Shown in pieces: positions 40,122 through 50,835 of a DNA stretch of 64,000 nucleotides (positions are counted from its first letter, which is position 1; each line of letters begins with the position of its first letter). The stretch comes from Ramlibacter sp. (GTDB taxonomy: Bacteria; Pseudomonadota; Gammaproteobacteria; Burkholderiales; Burkholderiaceae_C): contig NZ_JAQGNQ010000002.1 in assembly GCF_028291745.1 (NCBI RefSeq), forward strand, positions 1 to 64,000. Direction: 5' to 3'. The notes under the pieces were generated by a model that saw only the letters and a program-made list of their open reading frames with translations, made no database searches and had not been told where the DNA came from. A program made the translations under genes and the position numbers.

Positions 40122-41588
40122 ATGTCCATACGTTTCCTCTCCATCGCGCTGCTGTCCGCAGCCTCCCTGGCCGCCTGCAGCAGCGGCCCCGACTACGTCC
40201 GTCCCAGGATCGAGCTGCCTGCTGCCTTCAAGGAAAGCGGACCGTGGAAGCCCGCTCAGCCCCAGCTGCCCGATGCCCGGCAGCCCTGGTGGGAGGTGTT
40301 CGCCGATCCCGACTTGAACCGGCTGGAGAGCGAGGCCAATGGGGCCAACCAGACGCTGCGCCAGCTCGAGGCCGTGTACCGCCAGGCGCGCGCGCAGGTC
40401 GCTATCGAGCGCTCCGCCTTCTGGCCCACTGCGGGTCTCAACGCCTCGGCCAGCCGCGGGCGCAGCGGCACCGCGAGCTCGGCGACTAGCGCGGGCAACA
40501 GCTTCGCGCTCAGCCTCGGCGCCAGCTGGGAGCCGGACCTGTGGGGCAGCGTGGCGCGCACCGTCGAATCGGCCAGCGCCAGCGCCGAGGCCAGCGCCGA
40601 CGATCTGGCCGGCGCGCGTCTGAGCGTGCAGACGCAGCTCGCGAGCGACTACCTGGCGCTGCGGGTCAACGACGTCCTGAGCGATCTCTACGCCGAAACC
40701 ACCGCCGGCTACGCCAAGGCGCTGCAGCTCACGCAGAGCCAGTACCGTGCCGGCACCGTGCTGCACTCGGACGTGGCCCTGGCCGAAAGCACGCTGAAGG
40801 CAGCGCAGGCTCAGGCTGCCGACCTCGACGCCACTCGCGCGCAACTGGAGCACGCCATCGCGACCCTCGCGGGCCATCCGGCCAGCACCTTCGACCTGCC
40901 ACGGCGGCGCATGACGCTGGCGCAGTTGCGCTCCAGCCTGCCGGCGATCCCAGTGGGGGTGCCCTCGCAGCTGCTGGAGCGTCGCCCCGATGTCGCCGCG
41001 GCGGAGCGGCGGGCAGCCGCCGCCAACGCCGCCATCGGCGTCGCGCAGGCCGCCTTCTTCCCGTCGCTGCTACTGAGTGCCAGCGGCGGCGGCGCCGGCG
41101 CCACGCTCGCAAGGCTGTTCGACACGCCCGGCCGCGTCTGGTCGCTCGGTGCCGCCCTGGCGCAAACGGTGTTCGACGGTGGTCTGCGCAGCGCCCGCCG
41201 CGACCAGGCCGAAGCCGGGCTCGACGCCGCCGCTGCCGCCTACAAGGCGACGGTGCTTTCGGGCCTGCAGCAGGTGGAGGACAACCTGGCCATCCTGCGG
41301 GTGCTGGACCAGGAAGGCGTGCTGCAGGAGGACGCAGTCAGCTCGGCGCAGGTGGCGGAGCAGTCCGCGCTACGACAGTACCGCGGCGGCACCGGCACCT
41401 ACCTGGCCGTGATCACCGCGCAGAACCTGGCACTCACCAACGAACGCACATCGGCGCAGATCCTCGGGCGCCAGCTCACCGCCGCCGTCACCCTGATCAC
41501 CGGCCTCGGCGGCGGCTGGACCGCGACGCCGGTCGCGCACACCGGCGCCGCCCCGGCGAGCACTTCCGCCGCCGCCGAGATCCACTGA
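40122..41588 (+). CDS. Outer membrane efflux lipoprotein, NodT family
   Basis: Lipobox LAACSSGPDYVRP; EANGANQTLRQLEAVYRQARAQ; ERRPDVAAAERRAAAANAAIG. Confidence 0.93.
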   Translation: MSIRFLSIALLSAASLAACSSGPDYVRPRIELPAAFKESGPWKPAQPQLPDARQPWWEVFADPDLNRLESEANGANQTLRQLEAVYRQARAQVAIERSAFWPTAGLNASASRGRSGTASSATSAGNSFALSLGASWEPDLWGSVARTVESASASAEASADDLAGARLSVQTQLASDYLALRVNDVLSDLYAETTAGYAKALQLTQSQYRAGTVLHSDVALAESTLKAAQAQAADLDATRAQLEHAIATLAGHPASTFDLPRRRMTLAQLRSSLPAIPVGVPSQLLERRPDVAAAERRAAAANAAIGVAQAAFFPSLLLSASGGGAGATLARLFDTPGRVWSLGAALAQTVFDGGLRSARRDQAEAGLDAAAAAYKATVLSGLQQVEDNLAILRVLDQEGVLQEDAVSSAQVAEQSALRQYRGGTGTYLAVITAQNLALTNERTSAQILGRQLTAAVTLITGLGGGWTATPVAHTGAAPASTSAAAEIH

Positions 41589-41609
41589 GTCTTCGAACCC
41601 TCCTTTTCC

Positions 41610-42794
41610 ATGACTGCTCCCTCCTTGAACCGAACCCTCCGCATCGTCGCGAGCGTCGCCGCCCTCGTGGCCCTGGCCGTCGTGGTCCGCTGGGTCAGCA
41701 CCTCCGCCCAGGCCCAGGACAAGCGCCCCGCCAAGAGTGCCGGCGCCGCCCCCATCGTGGTCACCACCGCCACCGTGCAGACGCAGGACGTGCCGGTGTA
41801 CAGCGGCGGCCTTGGCGCCGTCGCGCCGTGGGCCACCGTCACTGTCAGGACCCGCATCGACGGCGAACTGGTGCGCGTAGGCTTCGTCGAGGGCCAGAAC
41901 GTCAAGACGGGGCAGGTGCTGGCGCAGCTCGACAACCGACCCATGCTCGCGCAGCTGGCGCAGGCGCAGGCGCAGGAGGCCAAGGACCGCGCGCAGCTCG
42001 CCAACGCCCACACGGACCTCGGGCGCTACACCGGATTGATCAAGGAAGACGCCGCCACGCAACAGCAGGTCGACACGCAGAAGGCGCTCGTGGCGCAGCT
42101 CGAGGCGGCGGTGCAGACGGATGCCGCGCAAGTGCAATACCAGAAGGTGCAGCTGGCGTACACGACGATCGCCGCGCCCATCTCCGGCCGCACCGGCGCG
42201 CGACTCGTCGACGCTGGCAACATCGTGCACGCCGGCGACGCCAACGGCCTGGTCGTGATCAACCAGCTCGATCCGGCGGGCGTGGTCTTCACGCTGCCCG
42301 AGGAGGTGGTGCAGGACGTCATCCGCGCGCAGCAAAACGCGGGCGCGCCCCTCACCGTGACCGCGCTCACGCGCGACGGCGCGAAGTTACTGGCCCAGGG
42401 CCAGCTCACGCTGCTCAATAACCAGGTCGACACCACCACCGGCACCGTGCAGCTGAAGGCGCGTTTCCCGAACGGCGGTTCGGCCTTGTGGCCAGGGCAG
42501 TTCGTCAACGTGCGGCTGCTGCTCGGACGCCGTGACCATGCCCTGACCGTGCCGCAGACGACGGTGCAGCGCAGCCAGAACGGTTCCTACGTGTACGTGG
42601 TCGATGCCCAGAAGCGCGCCCAGATCCGCACCGTGCACGTGGCGCTCGAACAGGATGGCATCTCCGTCATCGATAGCGGCCTCAAGGCTGGCGAGCGCGT
42701 CGTGGTCAACGGCCAGTACAAGCTCAAGCCGGACGTCCTGGTGGTCGAATCCGGCCAGGCCGGCAAGCCGGCCGGCGGCGAAGGCACCCGGTGA
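41610..42794 (+). CDS. Efflux RND transporter periplasmic adaptor subunit
   Basis: VYSGGLGAVAPWATVTVRTRIDGELVRVGFVEGQNVKTGQVLAQLD; APISGRTGARLVDAGNIVHAGD. Confidence 0.93.
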   Translation: MTAPSLNRTLRIVASVAALVALAVVVRWVSTSAQAQDKRPAKSAGAAPIVVTTATVQTQDVPVYSGGLGAVAPWATVTVRTRIDGELVRVGFVEGQNVKTGQVLAQLDNRPMLAQLAQAQAQEAKDRAQLANAHTDLGRYTGLIKEDAATQQQVDTQKALVAQLEAAVQTDAAQVQYQKVQLAYTTIAAPISGRTGARLVDAGNIVHAGDANGLVVINQLDPAGVVFTLPEEVVQDVIRAQQNAGAPLTVTALTRDGAKLLAQGQLTLLNNQVDTTTGTVQLKARFPNGGSALWPGQFVNVRLLLGRRDHALTVPQTTVQRSQNGSYVYVVDAQKRAQIRTVHVALEQDGISVIDSGLKAGERVVVNGQYKLKPDVLVVESGQAGKPAGGEGTR

Positions 42795-45700
42795 GCGTCT
42801 CGGCGAATTTCATCAAGCGCCCCATCGGCACGACGCTGCTGGCACTGGCGATCCTGCTGCTCGGCGTTGCCGCCTATCCTCTGCTGCCGGTGGCGCCCCT
42901 GCCGCAGGTGGACTTCCCGACGATCCAGGTTTCGGCGAGCCTGCCGGGCGCCAGCCCCGAGACCATGGCATCGAACGTGGCCCAGCCGCTGGAGCGCCAG
43001 TTCTCGCTGATCTCCGGCCTGAGCCAGATGACGTCGCAAAGCGGCATCGGCAGCACCCAGGTCACGCTGCAGTTCGACCTGAACAAGAGCATCGACTCGG
43101 CGGCCCTGGACGTGCAGGCCGCCATCCAGGCCTCCGCCGGCCAGCTGCCGGCCAACCTGCCCAGCCCCCCGAACTGGCGCAAGACCAACCCGGCCGACGC
43201 GCCCATCATGCTGTTGGCCGTGCACTCCGACACGCTGCCGCTGACGGAGGTCGACCGCTACGCCGAGGACATCCTCGCGCAACAGATCTCGCGCGTGCCC
43301 GGCGTCGGCCTCGTCAACATCGGCGGCGCCCAGAAGCCCTCGGTGCGCATCCAGGCGGATCCCGCCAAGCTGGCCTCGCTCGGCGTGAGCCTCGAATACG
43401 TGCGCACCGTGATCGGCAGTGCCAGCGTCAACCAGCCCAAGGGCACGATCGACGGCCCGAACCAGGCCTTCACGGTCTACAGCAACGACCAGTTGCTGAA
43501 GGCGCAGCCCTGGAACGACGTGATCGTCGCCTACCGAAACGGCGCGCCGGTACGCGTGCGCGACATCGGTCAGGCCGTGGACGGCCCCGAGAACGTGAAG
43601 ATCGCGGCCTGGAGCTTCAAGGGCGCGGGTGCGCCCAAGGAGGGCGCGGTCACCGACGGTCGCGCCATCATCCTGCCGATCTACAAGGAGCCGGGCGCCA
43701 ACGTGATCACCACGGTGGACGCGATCAAGCAGGCCCTGCCCGGGCTGCAAGCGTCGATCCCGCCCAGCGTGCAGGTCAGCACGCTGGTGGACCGCACGCA
43801 GAACATCCGCGCCTCCGTGCGCGACGTGGAATTCACCCTGGCGCTCACGATCGGGCTGGTGGTGCTGGTGATCTTCCTGTTCCTGCGCAGCACCGCGGCG
43901 ACGCTGATCCCCAGCGTGACCGTGCCGCTGGCGCTGCTCGGGACGGCGGCCATCATGTACCCGCTCGGCTTCAGCCTCGACAACCTGTCGCTGATGGCGC
44001 TGACGATTTCGGTCGGCTTCGTCGTCGACGACGCGATCGTGATGCTGGAAAACATCTACCGGCACGTGGAGGACGGCATGCCTCCGCTGGAGGCCGCCTA
44101 CAAGGGCGCCGCGGAGATCGCCTTCACGATCGTGTCGATCTCGGTGTCGCTGGTTGCGGTGTTCATCCCGTTGCTGCTGATGGGCGGCATCGTGGGCCGC
44201 CTGTTCCGCGAATTCGCCGTCACGGTCACGCTGACCATCTTTGTCTCGGTGCTGGTGTCCCTGAGCCTCACACCCATGTTGTGCTCGCGCTTCCTGCGCA
44301 ACGAGCACGGCAAGAAGCACGGGCGGCTGTACCAGCTGTGCGAACGTGGCTTCGACGCCATGCTGAACGGCTACCGCCGCGGCCTCGACGTGGTGATGAA
44401 GCACCAGTTCGCCACCCTGTGCGTGTTCATCGCCACCATGGCCGCCACCGCGGTCCTCTACACGGTGATCCCGAAGGGATTCTTTCCGCAGCAGGACACC
44501 GGCTTCATCTTCGGCTCGGCCCAGAGCGCGCAGGACTCCTCGTTCGACTCGATGAACAAGCGCATGGTGCAGTTCGCCGACATCGTCCGGCGCGACCCTG
44601 ACGTCACCGGACTGGCCATGTTCGGCAACTCCTCGCAGTTCAACGCCGGCAACTTCTTCATCGCGCTGAAGCCGAAGGAGGAGGGCAGAAGCGCCAGCGC
44701 CGACGAGGTCATCGCGCGGCTGCGGCCCAAGCTCGCCCCGGTCGAGGGCGCGAGCCTGCTGATGCAGGCCGGCCAGGACATCAACGTGGGTGGCCGGCAG
44801 GCGCGCACGCAATTCCAGTACACGCTGACGGACCCCGAACTCGACGAGCTGAACGAATGGGCGCCGAAGATCCTGGAGCGCCTGCAGCACCTGCCGCAGC
44901 TCACCGACGTGTCCTCCGACCTGCAGAACTCGGCGGCGACGGCGCAAGTGGTCATCGACCGCGACCGGGCCTCCAGCTTCGGCATCACCCCGGCGATGAT
45001 CGACGCCACCATCTACGACGCCATCGGCCAGCGCCAGGTGGCCCAGTACTTCACGCAGATCAACAGCTACCACGTGGTGCTGGAAGTCACGCCGGCGCTG
45101 CAGCGCGACCCGGACCTGTTCTCCAAGCTGTACATCACCTCACCGCTGACCCAGCATCAGGTGCCCCTGTCCACGTTCGCGAAGATCGACACCAGCAAGA
45201 CCGCCTACCTGGCCATCAGCCATCAGAGCCAGTTCCCGGCGGTGACGCTGTCGTTCAACCTGGTGCCGGGCGCCGCGCTGGGCGATGCGGTCGACGCGAT
45301 CAATGCAGCCACGCGGCAGATGGGCCTGCCCGCCTCGCTGCACGAGTCATTCCAGGAACCGCCCAGGCCTTCCAGGCCTCGCTCGCCACCCAGCCCTACC
45401 TGATCGCGGCGGCGCTGGTCGCGGTGTACATCGTCCTGGGGCTGCTGTACGAGAGCTACATCCACCCGCTCACCATCCTGTCCACGCTCCCCTCCGCCGG
45501 CGCGGGAGCGGTGCTGATCCTGATGGCGGGCGGCTACGACCTGAGCGTGATCGCCCTGATCGGCATCATCCTGCTGATCGGCATCGTCAAGAAGAATGGC
45601 ATCATGATGGTGGACTTCGCGCTCAAGGCAGAACGCGAACAAGGCATGAGTCCCGAACAGGCCATCTACCAGGCGTGCCTGCTGCGTTTCCGCCCGATCA

Positions 45701-45957
45701 TGATGACCACCATGTGCGCGCTCCTGAGCGGCCTGCCGCTGATGCTCAGTCATGGCGCCGGCTCCGAGCTGCGCCGGCCCCTGGGCTACGCGATGGTGGG
45801 CGGTTTGGCGCTGTCGCAGGCGCTGACGCTGTTCACGACGCCGGTCGTCTACCTGTACCTCGATCGCGCCCACCAGTGGTACACGCGCAAGAAGAAGGCG
45901 CGGCTGCAACGCAAGCTGCCGCCGCAAGGTGCCGTGCAGCCAGCGGCGGCGCAGTGA
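42791..45957 (+). pseudogene. Efflux RND transporter permease (MdtB/C-like), split by a single-base frameshift
   Basis: FIKRPIGTTLLALAILLLG…, then frame change at ~45355: CAGGAACC where CAGGGAACC would continue into [52 protein letters not shown]…. Confidence 0.88.
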
Positions 45958-45972
45958 AGCGAGGCACGCGAC

Positions 45973-46665
45973 TTGAAGCTGCTGATCGTTGAAGACGAAG
46001 CCAAGACCATCGAGTACCTGCAAAAGGGCCTTGCCGAACAGGGCTGCGCGGTCGACGTGGCCACCAACGGTTACGACGGCCGCCACCTCGCCCTGGTGCA
46101 CGATTACGATGTGGTGGTACTCGACGTGATGCTGCCGGGCGTGGACGGGCTGACGGTGTTGCGCGACCTGCGCCGCGCCAAGCAGACGCCGGTGATCATG
46201 CTGACCGCGCGCGACCGCATCGAAGATCGGGTGCGGGGGCTGCAGGAAGGCGCCGACGACTACCTGGTCAAGCCCTTCTCCTTCCTGGAACTGCTGGCGC
46301 GCCTGCAGGCGCTCACGCGGCGCGGACGCACCCAGGAGCCGACGCAGTTCCACCTGGCCAACCTCCAGATCGACCTGATCTCCCGCAAGGCCTGGCGCGG
46401 CTCCACGCGCATCGACCTGACCGCGAAGGAGTTCGCGCTGCTCGCCGTGCTGGCACGGCACCAGGGAGAGATCCTGTCCAAGACCGCCATCGCGGAAATG
46501 GTGTGGGACATGAACTTCGACAGCCACACCAACGTGGTGGAGGTCGCCATCAAGCGTCTGCGCGCCAAGATCGACGGCGGCTTCAGCCCGAAGCTGCTGC
46601 ACACCATGCGCGGCATGGGCTACGTGCTGGAGGCGCGCGACGAGGTGGAGGCCAGCGCCGAATGA
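45973..46665 (+). CDS. Heavy-metal-type response regulator (OmpR family, CusR/CopR-like)
   Basis: [41 protein letters not shown]; winged helix [18 protein letters not shown] start. Confidence 0.93.
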   Translation: MKLLIVEDEAKTIEYLQKGLAEQGCAVDVATNGYDGRHLALVHDYDVVVLDVMLPGVDGLTVLRDLRRAKQTPVIMLTARDRIEDRVRGLQEGADDYLVKPFSFLELLARLQALTRRGRTQEPTQFHLANLQIDLISRKAWRGSTRIDLTAKEFALLAVLARHQGEILSKTAIAEMVWDMNFDSHTNVVEVAIKRLRAKIDGGFSPKLLHTMRGMGYVLEARDEVEASAE

Positions 46666-48041
46666 AGGGCTCGATCACCTGGCGGCTGGCCTGCATGTAC
46701 GCCGTGGTGGCGTTCGTCACCTTCGCAGTCATGGGCGCCGCGCTCTACATGGTGCTGCAGACGGAGCTGGTGCGGCGCGAGGACGACCAGCTCACGACCT
46801 ATTCCCAGGGCTTGCAATACAGCATCGAGCGCAGCGGCACGCTCGAGCGCTGGGCCCGGGTGACGGCCAAGATGGACACACTGACTCCTGCGGACGGCAG
46901 CGTGCGCTTCTGGGTGCTGTCGCCGGATCCGCGCTTCGGCTATGGCCGCGGCGCGCGGGATGTGGCGGCGCAGATCCGTGCGGACGGCAGCGACAGAGTC
47001 AGCGACAGCGGCATCGGTTATCGGACGCTCGCGCGCACCATCGGCCCGCTGGAGGAGCGCCCGCCGGTGCGGCTGGTCGTGGGCGTGAACAAGCGCTTCT
47101 TCGAACGCACCCTGGCCACTTTCGCCGCCGCCTACTCGCTGCTGGCGCTGGTCGCCACGCTGGTGGCCGCCGGCATGGGTTTCTGGATCGGGCGCGTCGG
47201 GCTGCGGCCCGTGCGCCAGCTCTCGCGCGATGCCCAGGCGCTGCAGCCGAACCGGTCCGCCCAGCGCCTGGCCGCCGGCGCCCTGCCGGTGGAATTGCGC
47301 GACCTGGCCGGCGCCTTCAACGGCGCTCTGGAGCGGCTGGAAAATGCGTACCAGCAGTTGGAGGGCTTCAATGCCGACGTTGCGCATGAACTGCGAACGC
47401 CGCTCGCCAACCTGATCGGCGCGACCCAGGTCGTGCTTTCGCGCCCGCGCAATGCGGTGCAGTTCCAGGAGGTGCTCCAGTCGAACCTGGAGGAGCTTGA
47501 GCGGCTGCGTTCGATCGTCAACGACATGCTTTTCCTGGCCCGCGCCGACCAGGGCGAGGTGGCGACCGCGCTGGCCGAATGCATCGTGGCCGGCGAGGTC
47601 CGCAAGACCTTGGACTTCTTCGAATTCCTGCTCGACGAGAAGAACATCGTCGTGACGGTGGAAGGCGAACTGGACGTGACCGCCACGATGGAGCGGGCCC
47701 TGTTCCGCCGGGCGCTGTCGAATCTCGTGCAGAACGGCATCACGCATTCCCGGCCTGGCGCGCGCCTGGTGGTGAGCATCCGCACGGACGAGCGCTTCGT
47801 GTGGGTGGCGATCAGCAATGCCGGCGAGGCGATCGCTCAAGCGCACCTGCAGCGCCTGTTCGATCGCTTCTATCGCGTGGACGTGGCGCGCAACGACGGC
47901 CAGAGCGAACACGGTTTCGGCCTCGGCCTGGCGATCGTGAAGGCCATCGCGCGCATGCACGGCGGCCGCGTGACGGCGAGGAGCGACAACGGCGTCACGA
48001 CCATCGGTTTCAGCCTGCTGCGCACTGCGACCCAGACTTGA
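46662..48041 (+). CDS. Heavy-metal-type sensor histidine kinase (CusS/CopS-like)
   Basis: [16 protein letters not shown]-box; [19 protein letters not shown]-box; ATGA overlap with regulator. Confidence 0.92.
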   Translation: MKGSITWRLACMYAVVAFVTFAVMGAALYMVLQTELVRREDDQLTTYSQGLQYSIERSGTLERWARVTAKMDTLTPADGSVRFWVLSPDPRFGYGRGARDVAAQIRADGSDRVSDSGIGYRTLARTIGPLEERPPVRLVVGVNKRFFERTLATFAAAYSLLALVATLVAAGMGFWIGRVGLRPVRQLSRDAQALQPNRSAQRLAAGALPVELRDLAGAFNGALERLENAYQQLEGFNADVAHELRTPLANLIGATQVVLSRPRNAVQFQEVLQSNLEELERLRSIVNDMLFLARADQGEVATALAECIVAGEVRKTLDFFEFLLDEKNIVVTVEGELDVTATMERALFRRALSNLVQNGITHSRPGARLVVSIRTDERFVWVAISNAGEAIAQAHLQRLFDRFYRVDVARNDGQSEHGFGLGLAIVKAIARMHGGRVTARSDNGVTTIGFSLLRTATQT

Positions 48042-48054
48042 TTCGCCGCGCCCG

Positions 48055-48196
48055 CAGGCCGGCTTTCGCCGAGATCGGTCTGCCGCAGATGCAGGCCGTC
48101 ACCTGGTACGCGGTGGTCGCGCCCCTGGGTACGCCGGCCGACATGGTCAAGGCGCTCAACGAGTCCCTGGTAGCCGCCATCGCTGGCACCAGGTGA
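48055..48196 (+). pseudogene. C-terminal remnant of a TctC/Bug family substrate-binding protein
   Basis: AFAEIGLPQMQAVTWYAVVAPLGTPADMVKALNESLVAAI matches the family C-terminal pattern; no upstream body present. Confidence 0.65.
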
Positions 48197-48671
48197 TCCG
48201 CCAAGCCAACGTTACCCGGGAGTAAGCAGGGAACGCCGCAGCAAAGGGCGCGTCACGCCCTCATGCGGACTGCAGGACGAGCGGCGGGGGCGCGTGCACT
48301 TCTGCGGCCCGGCCCGCCGTCAGCACGGCTTCATGCGCCAGGCGGAAGGCGGCGACCGAGCGGGCTAGCGACCCTGCCTCGCGCCGAGTGAGTTCGGAGG
48401 CAGACTTCGCATCGGCCAGGTCGGGACGCGCCGTAAAGAGACTACTGACCAGCCGGCTTTGTGCTGTCTGCAAGCGTCGTGGTGCGTTACCGCCTGTCCT
48501 GAAGCGAATGCCGTCCGGCGCGGCAGCACTTGGGTGCCGTGACATTCACCACGCATTCGGCTGCGAGCTCATCCGCACGTGTTAACAACTCGTCACATTG
48601 CGACAGACTCACGGGTGCCGGACCGCAGCACCACGTCGAGAGACCGCTGAGGAACGCGCAAGCCACTCTTT

Positions 48672-49516
48672 CAATGAGCATTCAAGAGACGTCCAGCTCG
48701 ATGGAAGAACTCACATCGACCGTGACTCAGAACGCCGCCAACGCCCGCCAGGCCAGCGAGCTGGCGGTGGGGGCCAGGGAAGTGGCGCGCAAGGGCGGAC
48801 AGGTTGTCGGCCGCGTGGTGAGCACCATGACCGGCATCTCCGAGGCGTCGCGCAGAATCTCGGACATCATCGGTGTGATCGATGGCATCGCGTTCCAGAC
48901 CAACATACTGGCTCTGAATGCCGCGGTGGAAGCGGCGCGTGCCGGCGAACAGGGCCGCGGCTTCGCCGTGGTTGCGGCGGAGGTGCGCAACCTGGCGCAG
49001 CGCAGCGCGCAAGCGGCCAAGGAGATCAAGACGCTGATCGTCGATTCGGTCGACAAGGTCGACGCGGGCACCAAGCTGGTGGATGCTGCCGGGAAGACCA
49101 TGCAGGAGATCGTCGATTCGGTCAGTAAAGTGAGCGAGCTCATCGCCGAGATCGCTCTGGCCAGCCAGGAGCAGAGCGCCGGCATCGAGCAGGTGAATAC
49201 CGCGATCACCCAGATGGACCAGGTCGTGCAGCAGAACGCGTCGCTGGTGGAAGAAGCCACGGCGGCGACCGAATCGATGAAAGAGCAGGCCGCGGCGCTG
49301 CTGCAGAAGGTGTCCCGGTTCAAACTCAAGGGCGAGCACGCCATGCCCGGTACGCAGTCTGCCGATGTGACGCGGACCACGTCGCGCGGGATCGCGGCGC
49401 CGGAATGGATCCGCGGCCCCAGCGAAGGCACGCGACCGCTGCACGGCGGGTTCGGCGGGGCGCTTGCGGCCCGCGTCACTGCCAACGGCTCCCCCATGGA
49501 GTGGAGACAGTTCTGA
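48672..49516 (+). pseudogene. Truncated methyl-accepting chemotaxis protein (signalling domain only)
   Basis: [23 protein letters not shown]; hairpin tip [56 protein letters not shown]; no TM, ligand-binding or HAMP domain upstream. Confidence 0.75.
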
Positions 49517-49793
49517 GGGGGCGCCCGACACGCTGGTCTGACCGGCGCTGCCGCGCCGGGTGCGGTCATGCACCGCACGACGCGCGTGGTGCGCCCGGAC
49601 GGCAGTACCGTCGTGCGTCGTACGACCCGGGTGACGCGGCGCGTCGCTCCGTGACGACCGACTGCCATGATGCGAGCAACCCGGACTCCACCGGCTTCGA
49701 CCCGAACGGAGGGGCTCCGAGGTGCTGGGCGGGAGGCCACCTTCAAGGCGTGAGCGTCGGGATGAAATACGCGTTCTGAGTCTCAGGGACGCT

Positions 49794-49822
49794 GCGGAGA
49801 GGCCTCTTTCACGCCTCTCCGC
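49794..49822. terminator. 10-bp stem hairpin downstream of degraded ORF
   Basis: GCGGAGAGGC-CTCTTTCAC-GCCTCTCCGC. Confidence 0.5.
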
Positions 49823-49965
49823 GCGCTGGTTGCGCCAAGCGCCTTTCACCAGCAACGGCGCAGTGCCGTGCCCCGGTACGCTGTCCCGTCGCTGCAGGCG
49901 AGAGCGGTACACACCAGATCAGCCGCTGCGCGACGGCCAGCGCGATCGCAATGTGTCCGCTCACC

Positions 49966-50835
49966 CTACGCAGCAACCTGCGGCACTGCGGCAAAAGCCC
50001 CTAGCTGTACCCCGCAAAGCCGCACGAGCGCGTCGAAACCCGACCCGGCAAGAACATCGAATTCACAGCGGCGCGCCGCGGTGAACGCCGCCGCCCCGCC
50101 GCCGACGCTCGGATGGCACATGAGCAGGTCGCCGTCGCCCGCGGAGCGTAGCCAGGTCGTCAGCAAGGCAAGATAGCGATCCGCGCCACCATGGAATCCA
50201 TACACCCCCAGCAGATGCCGGTTCTGGGCAATGCCCGTCGCTGCGCACAACTGGCGCAGTCCATGTTCGCCCAGGGCCTGGATCACCCGTGCCTTGCCGC
50301 CTGCGGCAGGGGGCACGCGCGTGCTGCGTACCCACGGTAGTTCCCGGTAGCGAGAGGCCAGCACCGAAATCAGGACTTCGCGCACGCCCGGCAGCTGATG
50401 CACGTGCTGGTGCCCGTCGACATGCGCGGGCGCACGTCCGACGGCGCTTTCGAAGCGATCGCACTGCGCCTCGATCTCTGCGCGCAGCCGCAGGGTGTCG
50501 ATCCGTCCCAAGGCGCTGCGCGCCAACCATTCAGGCAACGAGCCACGGCACCGCGGATCCACGGTGTATTCGGTCAGGTCCAGGTGCAGGCCGACGCCGA
50601 CCCGCCACGGGGCGAGCTCCGCGGTGGCCTTTGCTGCTTCACGCCAGGCCGGCGCAGCGACCATGCAACTCACAGCGCCGAGGCGTCCGAGCGCCGCCAG
50701 GCCCAGGGCGGCGCGGTGGATGCCCGCATCCAGGCCGAAGTCATCGACGCATACCGTCAGGCGGGGCTGCGGCATGGACGATGACGCTTCACTGGGGTCA
50801 AGGCGGTCGCCCGTGCGGCTTGCCACTTCCGTCAT
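49966..50835 (-). CDS. ChbG/HpnK (YdjC) family carbohydrate deacetylase, NaxD-like
   Basis: LTVCVDDFGLDAGIHRAALGLAALGRLGAVSCMVAAP; VDGHQHVHQLPGVREVL; ATGA overlap with upstream glycosyltransferase. Confidence 0.88.
   Translation of the reverse strand: MTEVASRTGDRLDPSEASSSMPQPRLTVCVDDFGLDAGIHRAALGLAALGRLGAVSCMVAAPAWREAAKATAELAPWRVGVGLHLDLTEYTVDPRCRGSLPEWLARSALGRIDTLRLRAEIEAQCDRFESAVGRAPAHVDGHQHVHQLPGVREVLISVLASRYRELPWVRSTRVPPAAGGKARVIQALGEHGLRQLCAATGIAQNRHLLGVYGFHGGADRYLALLTTWLRSAGDGDLLMCHPSVGGGAAAFTAARRCEFDVLAGSGFDALVRLCGVQLGAFAAVPQVAA

Noticed and set aside
42587-45073. 828-aa − strand ORF opposite the second RND permease
   Set aside because: Same shadow-ORF signature; the sense strand carries unambiguous RND motifs
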